Assembly (NCBI RefSeq): GCF_023343835.1
Contig: NC_064437.1
Coordinates: 1,870,001 to 1,934,000 of the forward strand
Length of the DNA: 64,000 nt
Source: Lagopus muta
Lineage: Eukaryota > Chordata > Aves > Galliformes > Phasianidae
Reading direction: 5' to 3'
Every line of letters starts with the position of its first letter. Positions within the stretch are counted from its first letter, which is position 1. The position numbers and the translations under genes were made by a program. The notes under the pieces were generated by a model, which saw nothing but the letters and a program-made list of their open reading frames with translations, did no database searches and was not told the origin of the DNA. Below, in pieces: positions 27,111-41,295 of this stretch.

Positions 27111-28720
27111 GCAAAGGTCACAGATAAGAGCCCATAAAGAAGTGTGAAATTTAAAAGCCTGCAGTTCAGTGTCCCATTACTCTGTACTGGGGAAAATCTG
27201 GAGCTGGATTTTCAACAGAAAAGCTGCAAAGCATTTGGAGCTGCAGATATTTTTCAGTAGGATTAAAGTGCTTTCATCTGCACCCACAGGCTGAAGGGCA
27301 AACTCCACACAGCTCTCAGGAAAGCACAGTGGGCACAGCACAGAGCCCTGCATGCCTTCAGGAGCTGTGGAACAGAGCCAATACCCACCTGGACTCACTT
27401 CACATTCTGTGCCTGCTGATGGTGAGTACCACCTTCAGTCAAGGTGCACTGATTTTCCAAGATGTACACATGTAGGTCTCAACAGGATGCTGAGATATTT
27501 ATCAAAGCCCTGGTTATGTTCCCTGCTCAAACTAAGGAGATGTCAGAATGCAGAGATCGTAATGCACAAAAGGTATATTGCATCATACTGCAAGGCCAGA
27601 GTGAGAATTGTATTAGAGAAGAGAGTAAATTGATCAGTTCCAAGAGTCCTGCCTTGCTGGAAAAACGGTGCAGTCTTTTCAGAGCAAGAAAAGCATGTTC
27701 TGAACATGGAAGTACATCTCACAGAAACAAACTCTGCACCTTGACCATCCTCACAAATAAGAGATCAGATGAGAAGGAAGCCTTACGAAGGTGAAATGAC
27801 CTAACCACTGTCACATCATAGTGCCACAGCTGTGGAGAGATGTGAAGATCCATCCTCCAGTCCTGTGGTCTCTTCTCAGAGACTGCAGTGCCTACGAAGT
27901 TTGGTTGCACTTAGGCATCGTACTGTTCTCAGTGTTTTTATTCTTTCAGAACCATCCTCACAGTCATAGAAATCACAAGATGTCTGTTACTGAGGAGAAA
28001 TGTCACATGTGTTACAGACACATACAGCCCCAAGCCGTGTCACAGGGCTGCTTTATGACAGCTGCTCTGCTTGCCCGCTGTGTCAGCTTGGGAATGGGTT
28101 TCAAAGGTCTGACCTTCATATCTTTCTTATCTCTAGATATTCCAATAAGAAATATTTTTGAAGTTTAATTATATGACTGACATTTCTAATGGATCCCTAC
28201 AGCAAAGTACCCGTGTCTGTCACCATTGTGCTCCACTGCTAGGGATTATTTTTTCCCTGGGACACAGTGTACAAGTATTAAAATATACTTACATCTCTCA
28301 TTAGGCAATTTATAGACATGTTCAGAAGCCAGTCCCTTGAGGAGTGCAAAAACATTTCTTTTGTAACCTATGAGATGTTCTGTGAATGTGGCTTTGTTAA
28401 CAGGGTGGCTCTGGTTTACTTAATGACTGTATTTGGCTGCTTCCTGAAACCTGAGCCTCGAGCCACATCTTTACTGTCCTCTCTACCTACGTGTCATTTG
28501 TCCTTTTTATAGGTCTCAGCACAGCTGTGTTGTTACTTAGTGATGGCTGCAGCTGATAAGCCCCGCAGAGATGAGCACAGTTCTTTTAGGAGAACAATAG
28601 GCCACATTCACACATCGAGTGTTCAAAGAGCAGAAAAACACAGGATCTGATTTAAAGTTAAGAGTACAAAGTTAGCCTTGTTGGTTTTTCAGTTCTGAAC
28701 ATCACCTGTCTGATTTTACA

Positions 28721-28916
28721 TTGAATCGTTAAGATTAGAAAAGACCTCTATGATCACCAAGCCCACCAACCGCGTCCACATCTCCACAGTTCTGGAACAC
28801 CTCCAGGGATGGTGATCCCACCACTCCCTGAGCAGCCTGCTTCACAGAAGAAATTTTTCCTTATATCCAACTTGAACCTCCCGTGGCACAACCTAAAGCC
28901 ATCAATTCTCATCCTG
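28721..28916 (-). mobile_element. CR1 LINE fragment, older and diverged
   Basis: This is an antisense CR1 tail. The given strand shows ttgaatcgttaagattagaa, aagacctctatgatcacc, gaacacctccagggatggtg and cctgagcagcctg in the order expected for an inverted CR1 3' region. It is more diverged than the copy near 7.5 kb, and its reading frame is broken. Confidence 0.85.
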
Positions 28917-30175
28917 GAATCTTCTGATACAAGCTATGGCATCTCCTTGCTCAACAAATTTACTCTCCTTTGCATCCAAAGCTAGATGTTTCTTCATAGG
29001 AAAGCCAACATTGGCCACTGCAATGGGCTCAGGAGAGTTTAGAACACCTAAAGACACCAAACTGTTCTGGTAAAGAGAGCCAAACAATTACAGCAGCAAA
29101 CCACCAAGAAGAAGAGGAAGACACAAATCCTGATAAAACAACAAGCCACAGAACAGATTCCTATTCCTATACTCAATCTCTAACTGAAGATGATAGCACC
29201 ATGCTAGAAAACAAACAAAACAAGCAGTGAAGATTTGCCTGGTAGGAATTGCATTTAAAAAAATAATCCTGTGATTGTTTAAAAATAATGAAGTACTTAC
29301 TTCTCTGTCCATGCAGCCTGTCTCATTTAATCCTTTAATGTAGACAGGGAGTTAGTCCAAGCTGCTGGATTGGCCCACTCCCTCTCCCATAGTTCTACTT
29401 GCTTTTCATGTCCATCTTCATCAGCTGTTTGCCTTTCTGACAGGAAGCCAGGCACATCTGTTTGAAATAAGAAAAATTAATAATGACTGAAGGAAGCGAA
29501 TGGCACAAGGATGAGTAGAAAGGATGATTCTAAAACAAGCCAAAACATACTTATTGTTTCAAATTTTCAGACCTAAATTTGTCATAATACATGAAACCGC
29601 ATCTGCTGGAAACTCACAGGGAGCAAGCAGATTCACAAGCACTAAAAATAGAGAAGTATTTGTGTAACAAGTTGCAGAATAATGTAATAAAATATATCTT
29701 TTCTCATCTGTCTGACAGTTCTGCCTGAAATGTGACCACTAACCCATTTAAACTCTAACTTTGTGTGTTCTTCCAAGTTATTCTGGCCAACTGCTTTTCA
29801 ACCTGTCAAAATTACAGGGTTGGTTTTTTTTCCTATCTGAGGCTCTGACCATGGCAATGTTCTATATGAATGAAATATCCTTTCTACCACCCCCAGCATT
29901 ATCAGTATTAACGATTCTGTCAGCAGGATTCCTATTTGGTCTTTTATAGCTCTAGGTCTCTGCCGTGTTAACGGTATTATAATTTGTTTTTGTCAGCTAA
30001 GTAAGCCCATATGCCTCTAATGCAAACAAGGGACAGATTTATTGAGAAAACGGTGCTATTTTTAAACATTTTCCTGACTAATTTCCAGCCAGTTAGTGAT
30101 GTCATTTACTTTGAATGCTAAAAAGTCACAATGCTCCAAACCACTAAACTCTTGCTTTGTATACTATACTGAAAA

Positions 30176-30198
30176 ATATATATATATATATATATATG
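30176..30198. repeat. (AT)n microsatellite
   Basis: An uninterrupted AT dinucleotide run of about 22 bases lies in otherwise unremarkable AT-rich intergenic DNA. It is likely length-variable between individuals. Confidence 0.9.
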
Positions 30199-33100
30199 TT
30201 TAATCAAATGTTTTTTTCACAAACAAAACACACTGCAAAACTGTTTCAGGTCATGAAGAAATGCCCCATATTCCCATGAAGTACATTACAAGGAAGATAT
30301 TTTCCTTCTGAGGTACTGACAAAACAGTTGGTTTCAATGTGTCACCTATTCTCTTTCCAAGCCCAGGCTTGGTAATGAAAACAGTTAGGCTTATAAGGGA
30401 AAAAGCAATTATAAGACAGTGTAATCTAGCTGCAGAGTTCACCACTCAGGCATGTGTTCTCAATAAACAGCTTCCCCTGCCTGCTGCACTGTCAGCCGAA
30501 GCCCTGCCCCTCTCTTGCTGAGGATGGAAGGTTCGAGCTGCAGCGATTGTGGTACAGGCTTTTACAGGAGTCTCTTTGTGGTCTCTGCAGCAAGGGGAGT
30601 TGCCATTTTGGCAGCCCTCTATGTGACAGCAAGCCAGGAGGGAGGGTGGTGGTTGGGGTCAGCAGCTCAGTGGTGGCTCACAAGTCCTTGAGTCACCCAT
30701 GACACAGCTCTGGTGCAGAGCAGACATCCTATGTCTGCCAGCTTCTTGCCTTGGGCAGGAAAGGGAAGATTGTCCTCTTACTAGGTACAGCCTCAAGCTC
30801 TCCTCTAACAAAATATGGTGCCAATATATTCTTTTTTTCCTTTTTCGTCTTAGGCCTTGAGTCATTTGCAACAAATGAATTTAATGCAGAACTATTTGAG
30901 CCTCTGATAATCTGGTATTTTAGCAACCTTAGTAAGCATTGCTTTGAAAACAAACAAGCAAACAAACCAACACAGGGTTGTATCAGGAATACTACAAAGA
31001 CTCCCTTATCAACAGACATTGATTATCTTTGGAGAGCCATTAGCAGTGCTCCCCTGAAGTAATAAATATTTAAAACCAATGTGCAACAGCTGTATTTCAA
31101 CAGCACCACTATCTAACAACTTTACATCTGTTCTTCTTTCTCTATTGGGAAATGAAAAAAAACCTACAAACAAAACCTTATGCTAATAAAAGCATGTAAT
31201 CCACCTCCTGACTTTAGATATGTAGAACTCAGTTCTTCTTTCATTTATATTACTTCTATTTTGGTTAAGCTACATATGTGAGTCAAGGTGATCCTTATTT
31301 CCTTCAGTTAGTAGAGAAAATGCAACCTACAGACTTTAGTAAAAGTAGGATCTATTCCTTGGCTTAAGGCAGGCTCCCAGTCAAGCAGCAGTGAATAAAA
31401 GGTCATCTATTGTTAATGCTCCCAAATAGGTAAAAACAAACAAACACACACCTGTGACCATTACAAATATACTGTGGATTTGGATTTTCAGGTATATTTA
31501 TAGTAACATTGATTTTATTCCATAAAATAGTCTTTTTCTGGCCATAATTTCCCTTGAAGCAAACAGTCAAATCCATTAATGACAGCATTAAAACACGTCG
31601 TTCAAGACTCCCGATATAACTGAATTACAATGAAGTTGTGCAGATTCACACTGGGAAAAAAAACAAGAGGAAAATCTTGTCACAGGAAAGATGAATGCAT
31701 GTGATACCAACTCGACCTGATGGTGGGTAGTCTGCTGCCTCTGTTGTGCTCATTTCCAGCAGTCCCAGTCCTGTCTGCTTCCTTCGTTTTCTGATGAGCC
31801 AAGAGATGACAGTGTTGCATCTGTAAGCAAAAATATCACTTGATGAATAAAATGAATGTAGTATATACAATAGCTTCAGATTGTTTTATATTAAAGGCAC
31901 TTTTATATAAAAAAAGGGTTTATAAATTGGAGGCAGAGCCTTATGGGAGTTGACCACATGAATGTGACAGGTGGTTGGTTTTGCTCTTTGCTCACGAACC
32001 AAACTTGAGGTGATGCACACACACATTGCCACACTTGTTTTGACCAGGCTGTCCTTCCTGTCGACATCTCAGGATCTTGAAGTGTCTAAACTGAAAAAGA
32101 CCTCCTTCCCCTTCTGTGCCAGGCTGTCCCACCACTTTGGTCTTGGAGATCAAAGCCAAATTTCATGCTCAAGTCAAAGCAGAGAATTAGACTATCACAT
32201 CCTATATCCACATCCAGCAGTACAGCACATACACTTGTCCTTTTCTGATCTCTTCCTAACAACACTTTTTAAATGAGAAAGCATTAGAAGATGCAAGAGT
32301 CACCTGACTGAGCAGCTGCAGTAAACAAAGAGCAGAAGATGACATGGGAAATGGAGGCTTGATCCTGTGAAATGCTGAGAACTTTGATCCAGCCTCAGGA
32401 CCTAATCACATAACTGCACACACCGTTAAGGCACTCCAAATTAACAGCTCAGAGATAATTGCTGAGTTGTCTGTTTTGAAGACTATCATTCAGTAAGAAC
32501 TTTGCTGGCTCATAACTGCTGAGCTCCCCAAGGGACCAAGACTCAGAAAAATACAAAATGGGCTGAAACGGTTTACATTCCCCAAGGGAAAGAAACAAGA
32601 AAAAACACCAACGAATGTACCACTCTGCATGTAACCTAACAACAACAAGGTGATACTAACAACATCTGTGCACGTGGCTTTGTTCCTACCACACAAAACA
32701 GTTCTCAGACTTGCCACATCTCTTCCAGTAAGGAAACAACTTCCCTTCTTATTTTAAATCTGGCAGACAAAAGTCAGAAGCCTGAAAAGCAGTAGAGAAC
32801 TAGGGATGAAACAGTACAAAAGAGAAATAAAATACAATTATTAAAAATTGTTCACTCCCCATCAGTGAAGCACTGCTCTTCAGTCTGACCTCCCTGCCTC
32901 TCTGCTCTGTCAAAATAAAACTGAGGCTGGGAGAGAAACTTCTGAGAAGAACGAAATCAGAGAATAACATCCTGTACAATACAGGCCAGCCCAACAGCAT
33001 GTCTAACACCAAGTGCCACTCTGCCTTGGCTTTTAGAGCATATTTTTTTGTGTTCGTGCTTTCTGGAACATTCGTGAGTTACTTGGAGTGGGGGAAAACG

Positions 33101-33205
33101 GTCCCTCACTATACTGCTGTTAATCAGTTGTTTAATTTTTCTCACGTGAACAAAAACCAAGTGGTCATCGGCGTAGAGCACCTGGTTCCCGCGTTCTCTC
33201 TGCAG

Positions 33206-33217
33206 CCACTAGATGGC
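33206..33217 (+). promoter_or_regulatory. CTCF-like motif (plus)
   Basis: CCACTAGATGGC matches the CTCF core CCASYAGRKGGC at all 12 positions, and the three preceding bases (cag) also fit the longer consensus. No gene is nearby, so a structural or boundary role is possible. Binding cannot be told from sequence. Confidence 0.55.
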
Positions 33218-34350
33218 AAACCAGCTTTTAGCATGCAGCTGGATCTCAGCACCTCTGGCTTTAGGTAGTTTTGCAAAACACAGGCAGCAGGTCTCAGTGA
33301 GTTTATTCATCACTGTCTTATCTTAGCAACAGTGGGTTTTAGAGAGCACAGGGCAGTTGATTTGTGCGCTGAGAATGCCTGCTATATCAGAGAGAGAAAG
33401 GGGAAAAGACCTAGAGGGTTTTAGTACCTTTAGTACCTTTCACTGGTGCTCAGTGCCTTTTCCTTGGGCACTTGGACACCTGCACTGTGGTGGAAGCACA
33501 GCTGCTGCAGGAATAGGGCAGCTGGCTGTAGCCTGGCTTGTAGCACTGCCTTAGAGCCTGCAGAACAGCTTCTCTCCCCACCTGAACTTCACTCATCTTC
33601 TCTGGTGGCTTTTCCAGCCTGTACTGAAACTCGTTACAGCCACACCTCTGAAGTACTGTACCTCACATTAAGCTGGTACAAACCACAGGCACTGAAGAAG
33701 CAGCAATCCCCTCTGCTTGTTCAGAAAACTCTCTGAAAATGTTTTCACTTCTATTTGTTGTATCCCTGCACGGCAAGCACCGCCTCTGCCTCTCAGCAAG
33801 CAGCCTGCACCACTGAAATGCCACTTCACCATCCACTCTGCTTCTTGCATCATGAGTTTCATAGCTCCCCAAGTTACAGTCACACTTTTATCCCTTACAA
33901 CTACACATTTTCCTGTGTTTCACCATCACTTCCTAACGGGTTCTTCCTACAGAGGATGTGAAGCAAACTGCTCATTACAGCAGGACAAATCGCCCGTCCC
34001 TGAAGGCCTGCACCAATTTAATGAAGTAGGATTTGCCTTAGTGCCACTGTAATTAATGAACATGTAAGAACTCAACAACTGCTCGCAGTAACGCAAAGAG
34101 CACATGACACAAAACCAAGCCATATTTCAAATCTCTTTTATAGAAGTAATTGAAATTAGAGATCCAATTTTTATGAAGAAAGCATATTTAAGTACGAACA
34201 TTTACCTCGTTATATAACTGAAATTAAGATTTCTCCTCCCACACTTATGTCAGCAAATTTTGGCCTCTTTCCTCTCTCATCCCATGCCAGGAGTTAAGAA
34301 TAGACTGCGAGCTTTTAGAAAACAAGCATGTTTTGTGAGCTGGTTGCAAT

Positions 34351-34390
34351 TGAGGAAAAAAAAAAGAAAGAAAAGGGAAAAAAAAAAGAA
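34351..34390 (+). repeat. A-rich purine tract
   Basis: This is about 40 bases made almost only of A and G, with two long A runs. It lies just before the CTCF-like motif at 34514. It looks like simple sequence or an old retroposon tail, but no adjacent retrogene was seen. Confidence 0.7.
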
Positions 34391-34513
34391 CACACCGAAT
34401 GAGAGGCAACCCCGTGTTTGAACCTGCAGCGGGAGGTTCGGACCCGCCTTTGATCAATCAGAGCCAGCAGTTCAAAGGCACGAAGCAATCTGCTGCAAGC
34501 ACATTACCTGCTG

Positions 34514-34525
34514 CCGCCAGGTGGC
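34514..34525 (+). promoter_or_regulatory. CTCF-like motif (plus)
   Basis: CCGCCAGGTGGC, preceded by ctg and followed by accg, matches the 19-position CTCF consensus at all but one position (G for A at core position 3). It has the same orientation as the motif 1.3 kb to the left. Confidence 0.6.
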
Positions 34526-37500
34526 ACCGGGCTGCTTGTCCCCATCCTCGCAAAGCAGAAAGTTCACCTTTGCAATTTCCTCTCCAGTTCTGCTGGATTT
34601 ATTGGGGGGGAAAAAAAAAGTCACTCCGATTGCAGGTGAAGACCCCGTACTAAAACAGCTCCAGGTTGTCTGAGCTGCGTGCACACGAAGGGACATTTGG
34701 AGCCTTTCCCGCGGTCTCACAGGATGGTGTGCCACTACATAATGAAACAATTATCAAATGTATGAAACAAAGGGGTTCTGTTAAAGGAAATAAAAACAAG
34801 AAAGGCACGTCAAAAGAAAATTAACCCTATATTCTCGGTGCCTCTTGCGAAAGAAAAAAAAAATCCCCTTCATCTGAATTCAGGATTTACTGTCCTTCAA
34901 ACTCGATGAAGCAGTACTTTCCTTTCTAATTGATGTTGAAAACAAATGGGATCCAAAGGGAAAAGGGATTTTTTTTGAGCAGTTATAGAGTTACCACATA
35001 AGAAATCAGAAGGAAGAAATCTCTAGTTCCCTGGAGACAAGACACCATCCTGCTTTGCAGTTTCCTTACAGTTTCCCACAGACTCGGTGTCACGGGCAGA
35101 ATGTGAGAACCTTGATCACACATTACAATGACCCTAAGAGTGCAACCTCCCATTAGAGTCAGGAGTTGGTTCTGGCACCAGAGCTGTGTTTGGTGGAGAG
35201 AGCATCCCTTGTGAGGGGGCCCTGGCGCAGAGCTTGTGGGCAGGGGCCTGGTGTTCAGACAAGGGAGAACTGCTGTACCTTCAGGTCTCGCAGGGACTAT
35301 CGGCCAGATGTGAACGCACCCAAATGCTGCCCCTGCACTCACCAAGACCCCTGGTGTAGATGTTCAGCAATTTAAACTTCCACACACTCATCCCAATCTT
35401 CTGCTTTGTCCTCATTTTTTTTTTTAACCTTCCAGCCATAGGATTTCTACACACATCTTCAGAATCTAAAAAGACATAATTATAGAGAATTACATTTCAC
35501 TACAATTATTCACCAGCCATTAAATTCTCCAAATCCAGTCACTGTACAAATCCTGCTGATATTTGCAATGCTTATAACAATCTGATTTTTATTATACTTT
35601 GCTATACATATTTAATTTTATTATAAGTCACTACGGATTTTCCTGCAGATTTCCACAAGAACATGGCCAATTTAGTGCTGAGCACTGCCATTAAATACAG
35701 ACCTCATGCCGTACCTCTCATCTCACATCCATGGGTGGCAAATTTAAAGGAACTCTATCAAAATCACTTTAACACTTTATGGCATGACATAGGGTTGAAT
35801 TTGTCCACTTACACCGACAGGGGTACAGCACACTCGCAGCCACTCTTCTCTGCCTGTAAGTGGATTATTTGGGCTGCCAGCAGTTTTACACAGGTGCATT
35901 TGCATTTGCTCTGCGTAGACTACAGCTCTCTGCACTTCCTAGCTCAGATGCCTCTCCATGTAAGTGCATCTCTACCACATTTAAGGCCACCAGAGGATGA
36001 GAGGAAGGGCAGCTGCCTTTGTTCAGAATGGTGTCCCCTCCTCGAGCCCTTCAGGATCTGTGCTTCCAGAAGAGCTCAGACCATCTCCACAGGTCTCACA
36101 CTAACAGAACTCTTCAAAGTGTGGGCACTGCACAAGAGTGTGGGAGCAAAGAAAAGAGAAGAATGATGTGCTCCCTCTCCTGGAATTCCACGTTGGTATG
36201 CTGCCTGAGACCCCATTTCTTCCACCAGCAGTTTGCCTGGACCAACACGGGGAATTCAGCACCTCACAGCTACCTGAGCTGGCAGCAATAGCGCTGCTGG
36301 AGGCTTTTCCTTTGGTTGTGTTGCTTGGCTTCCTCCCTCCCCACCATCTCCAGCCTCCTGCAAAACCAGCTAGAGTTGTCTTCAGAGCGCAGTCCAGAAT
36401 TAGCACAGAGTTGCTTGGCAGGAGGAAAACCCCAAACGGGAATTGCCTGCTGTTTGTTTTCCATACAGCACAACAACGACTAACAAAACACGCTCATGCC
36501 GCAGCCCCAGATTAATAGTAAGCCCATGTAAAAGCTTTGTAAATCATTACCAATTACCTGGCTTCCAGCAAAATCCAGCAGCAGAATGTTAGTCTCCACA
36601 AAGACCACAGCTGACACACGCACACGTCTCCTCACCTCACGATATTTAATACCTGCAATCAACGACTGCTCGGTTTGATGGTGTCCGGATCAAACTGGGA
36701 CTTGCAGGACTGTCCTAGGGCATACATGAGCTCACAGCAGCACATAAGACTGCAAGTTTTAGACACCCGAGGTCTGTGGTTTGCAAAAACAGCCCACATC
36801 CCATCAGAATTGTTACACCAGGATAAACCTGGCACGAGGACAGCATCAAATCCATTATGTTCATGTTCTTACAACAGCCCTATCATCTTACACCAACGTA
36901 CGAAACGCTCTCTTGCTTTTGATGTAGAGATGCTAGACCACGTCCTGTGGTAATCTTCAAATGAAATGCTTGTAATCCCTCTGAAAACAGAAGGGCAGAA
37001 CAAGGGAGGAGTTCCTGGCAATTACAGAATTTGTTAATGCAGACTCAGGTATAGCTTTCACAAAAGAACAGGCTCACTGAGGAGGATTTAAAACCCTTAC
37101 AGTGTTGATGGCTGACAAATGACAGGAAGAAATAGGCACAAAGCTCTGCAAACCCGAGAGGAATGACTTCCACAAGGCATTGCTATGGCTGCTCAGTTCT
37201 GCTGTTAGAAGCAAAAGCAAAGATTATTTTAATATTCTGCCTTTTCCACCTATGCCAAGGAAAATAAAATATTGTTTAGAATTGTTTATATAGCAAATCT
37301 TGCTAAGGCAAGGAATACTTTTACCATTAGGTAGAGTTTTGTGAAATCCACTTGGTGTTTTTTGGGTTCTGTCTCATTGTTAAAGTTACCACACAAACAC
37401 TGACAATAAATGAAGCAAAGTGCATAAATGAGATTGCTCTAAGGCTCACCACATCACTGTGTGGGCTATTCATGCCATATTCCTGCCTTGGTTATGCTCT

Positions 37501-40500
37501 ATGCCTGCTTCACCTCTCACTAAATTAAGTGAGGGAAGCTGAACCTACGTAAGGTAGGGTGGCCTTTGGTTTCCTGGCAGCTCTAGGAGCCCAGGCCATG
37601 ACCCCACCTTCTGCTGTACGTTTGACCATACATTCCTGGCCCTCCCCAGGGTTCAACTGATCCTGCTGCGAACCGAGAGGGAAAAGCATCACAAAGCTAA
37701 GGAAAAAATGAAAAGGATCCTATTTCTCCTAGTTCAGCTTCCTGAGCTGGGACACCAACGGGTCACAAAGGCTCCGGTGCTATGGTTGGGGGGAGGGAGG
37801 CAGGAGCACAGCCATTTTAGTGAGGTTTAAAGTCTCATGGAGTGCCATCCTTGAAAGAGGCTCCCACAAAGCTGAGCTGATCCATCTCAGGGAACTTCAT
37901 TTGAAATGACTGCAAATGCTGAAGATTTTTTTTTTAGGAAGATGTTTTCCTGGGAAGAAGGAAAATTAATAATTGCATCCCCTTTGCTGGCCTCCACCAA
38001 AAGCTGGCACTTTCCACCAGACTCTTGTTGACTCCTGGCCAGCCAGCTCTGTCTGCCTTGGCGCCCTCCTAAAGCTCTGCGTTATCTCATTCTTATTGCT
38101 CCTGCTTCTATAAAAACAGTTATTGGGGTGGGGGCAGACTAAACTGTAAACAAAACATACTGGACCAGCGTAATTTTATACATAACAAAACATTGAATCA
38201 CCCACTGTCTGAATTATGAAATCCCCTGTGATCCCAGCACTGTCTACTATCTTTCAGGAGGTAACAATGAAAGTGAGAGGAAGAGACCAGTTACAAAAAA
38301 ATGTGGGCCCTCGAGCTCAGCGATCAACATTATTTTTGTCTCTTTGATATCCTTCCAACCTCCCTTGCCATTGTAGTTCTGTAAAACGTCATAACTGCTT
38401 GCCAGAGGCCTTTTGCTTTTAGCAAAATTTAATGCCGTGTCCATAAAAGGAAACATTTCCATTACAGATTTCAATTTCCTTCCATTCCACACTTGGAATT
38501 TGGGATGAAACCAGGCAAAACTACCTGAACACGGAGGGCACAGCTAGAGCTACAATGTTTTAGAGGTAAATAAGCTATTTGTTTGGAGTCTGTAATTGAT
38601 CTGATCTTGCAGTGCCTGACAAAGAGCAAAAGCTGTACAATGAAATCCTGTTTCCACAAAAGTGCAGTAGAATTTAGCATAGGCAGGGCCAAGATTTTAT
38701 TCTTAACATCCCACACACACCTCCATGGCTCAGGTCTGGAAACAGAACAAGTCAGGAACCCGCTGCACTAATATTACAGGGGCTGAGAACTTCGTGTCCT
38801 GAAGAAAACCGTCAGCAGGCCAAGTCCTGCCAAATGCTGGAGTGAGGCAAAGGCAACTGAACTGAGAAACAGAATCTGGCTCCCACTGCAAGTCTGAAAG
38901 TTAGCTTCAGAAATATTTCAACAGTGATGCCATGTACAACCCGAGCACTACAAAAAGAAATACATCATAAAAATGACCCAGTGTTTTTTTTTTGTGTTTT
39001 TTTTAGACTGAATTCACTGTTTTCCTTGTGACATTTATTAATATAATAAATGACCTTAAAATATGTATCCCCTGAAATAAATGTCATTGATTAGGTCAAA
39101 TAAAAATATCACTTGGCCCAACAATGACAAATTTCCTGGCTGTGCTCCTGTAGGCCCAGAACTTGTTTCATTTAGGAACAAGAGTTACTGGCAGTAGCTG
39201 GGAAGGAAACTGCTTGCCAAATGTCTCCATAGGAAATTAAATAATTGAGAATATTCACTAACAAGAAAAAGAAAATAATTGCTCACTTTAGGTTACAGAC
39301 CTCAAGCACCCTGGATTTAGCTGCTTTTTCAGAAATAGCGGCGGTGATATCAGAATGTTCACTGGAATTTGTTACCTGGCAATGCCAAGAGAAGACCCTC
39401 TGGTTGGCTGGTAAAACTTCAGAGAAGAAACACAGCCCTTTCCAAGACAAGGAAGATCTGCAAAGAAAAACGGGGTCTTCTAAAACATCTCATCTCATTT
39501 AGTATAAGGTTAATCTGTTCAGTGCAAACTGTGCTGACTTTAAACAGAGGAGGAACGTCCTCTCCATCCCCAGAATGTAATAGTCCTATTGGCAAGAACT
39601 GTGCCTGCATTTGGATTGGGATCAGGGTTGATTCCCGTTTGCATGCAATATATCTCCCCCCAGCAGAACATTACAAGAACATGGGAAAGGAAGGAACTTG
39701 GAAAGTTCACTGCCCCAGGATGATGACGGCCTTCTGGAAGCACAGCTTCCCCGCTTTCAGAGGGGTGGGAACTCCTTCACGATCCCCAGGCTCCTGACAC
39801 TTTTGTAGCCCGCAAGCAATCCATCCTGGCAGCTGAGCACTGTAAAACAGAAGCACTGGGTTTAGTCAGCTCCATCCTGGTGCTGCAAGTGGGACACAAG
39901 CATCCTTCACAAGCCCTGGGGATGAACTCGCCCCACTGTATTGAACAGCATCCCACTGCTAGGAACCAGGGAGGATCAGGATTCCTGGCTGAAGGGCTTG
40001 TCTGAGGGCAGACCAGGGAGGAATGGCAGAAATCAGTATTTCTGAAGGTGGAGGAATTTTAGGGGCTTTCCTTTGGGAAAGAAGATTTTTTTTTTCCTTC
40101 AGAAAATTACTGAAATAGCTGAGCAGAGGAGAAAGAGACTCGAATGAAGGTTTCCTGGATGCGTTTCATTAGATGGTTTGAAAGGACAGAGCTTTGTTGT
40201 CTGTTTGTTTCCTTGAAATAAAGCCAGTGTTTGTTGAGTGGCTGCACTGTGCTTAGGCTGGAGGGTGCAGAAACCAGCTGGTGTGTCGCAGAAGTGGTCA
40301 GCACTTCCCAACTCCCAGCTTCATCTCAGCTGTGCTCTCCAGAGCACATGAATTTCTCTGGGTCTCATTCACCACCATGTCCCTTGTGAAGTGCAGAGAC
40401 CCCAATTCAGGCCACATCTTGCCTCGCTTTTTTGCAGGTTCTTGTTCATTAAAACTACATCAAAATTGAAGTATATATATATTTTTTAAATTAGATTTTA

Positions 40501-41218
40501 AAACTTTTATGAGAGATTCAATCATTCTGAAACACTTCTTTATGAATAACAACAAAATAGAGACAGTGCTACCCCCTGGGTGCAGGCTTTTTATGTCACG
40601 TGGCAAAACTCTTTGCCTGCACAGAGATATATTAGGTTTTGGCATTACTACTGCATCCACATTCACTGCATTTTCTGTTACTGAATGTGAAAACATGGGC
40701 ATCACCTGCAGAAACCAGAACGTGCACATGACTATAAAGCATGAGCCATCAAAAGCCCACGTTCATACTTAATGAATAATATTACATGGCTCTATTTTGT
40801 TAAACTGGCTGCTTTGTGGCTGGAACAATCACATTAGTCTTTCACTTTTGTTATTTTGAAACAGAGACACCATCTTCTCGCTTCTTTCCATTTCCCCTGT
40901 TCCTTCACAAACCCCAGCAGGCAGACACAGATGACACATGGCTTTGCCATTTGTTTTATTCATAATCAATATGAAGTTGTCTGGAAAAATCACACGTATG
41001 CCTGGGGGACATACTTAGTTAAGAGACTACAGTATCATCCAAGGCAATGGCAGACAGTGAGGCTGGAAATGAGGACAAAGAAGAGCAAAGGCTACTTCAC
41101 AGAAAATCAGACGAGATGCTGCCAAATCTGCTGAGCAAACGCTGAAGGGAGAAGAAATAACTTCTGTTTAGGAAGAAGGGCCAACAGATCCCGTTTACCC
41201 AAGTTCTGGAGTCCACCT

Positions 41219-41295
41219 GCTTTGGCAGGGGGGTTGGACTCAATGATCTCTGGAGGTCCCTTCCAACCCCTACAATTCTGTGATGCTGTGATTTT
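41219..41295 (+). mobile_element. CR1 LINE 3' end
   Basis: This is a short sense-oriented CR1 tail. It shows gggttggactcaatgatctc, ggtcccttccaacccc and a terminal attctgtgatgctgtgatt made of the short repeats typical of CR1 ends. Confidence 0.88.

Larger units (their letters stand above)
7804..28720. other. Intergenic gene desert
   Basis: No coding exon or RNA gene is recognised. This stretch contains the C12 run, the 15.1-kb inverted repeat and the CpG-rich patch at its right end. A weaker CTCF-like match (11 of 12 core, poor flanks) is at 9149-9160. Several AT-rich low-repeat blocks, for example 19160-19510 and 24830-25060, have many ATTA/TAAT cores and look like candidate conserved noncoding elements. 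That is an inference only. Confidence 0.65.
28917..41218. other. Intergenic gene desert
   Basis: This holds the (AT)n run, two plus-strand CTCF-like motifs near 33.2 and 34.5 kb, and the purine tract. The longest open frame (167 codons, plus, 35663-36166) has no recognisable domain. I see no exon of the genes that neighbour ROR1 in mammals. Confidence 0.65.

Noticed and set aside
35663-36166. 167-codon plus-strand open frame starting MANLVLSTAIKY
   Set aside because: No family is recognised, there is no splice or promoter context, and the length is possible by chance in 64 kb read in six frames.
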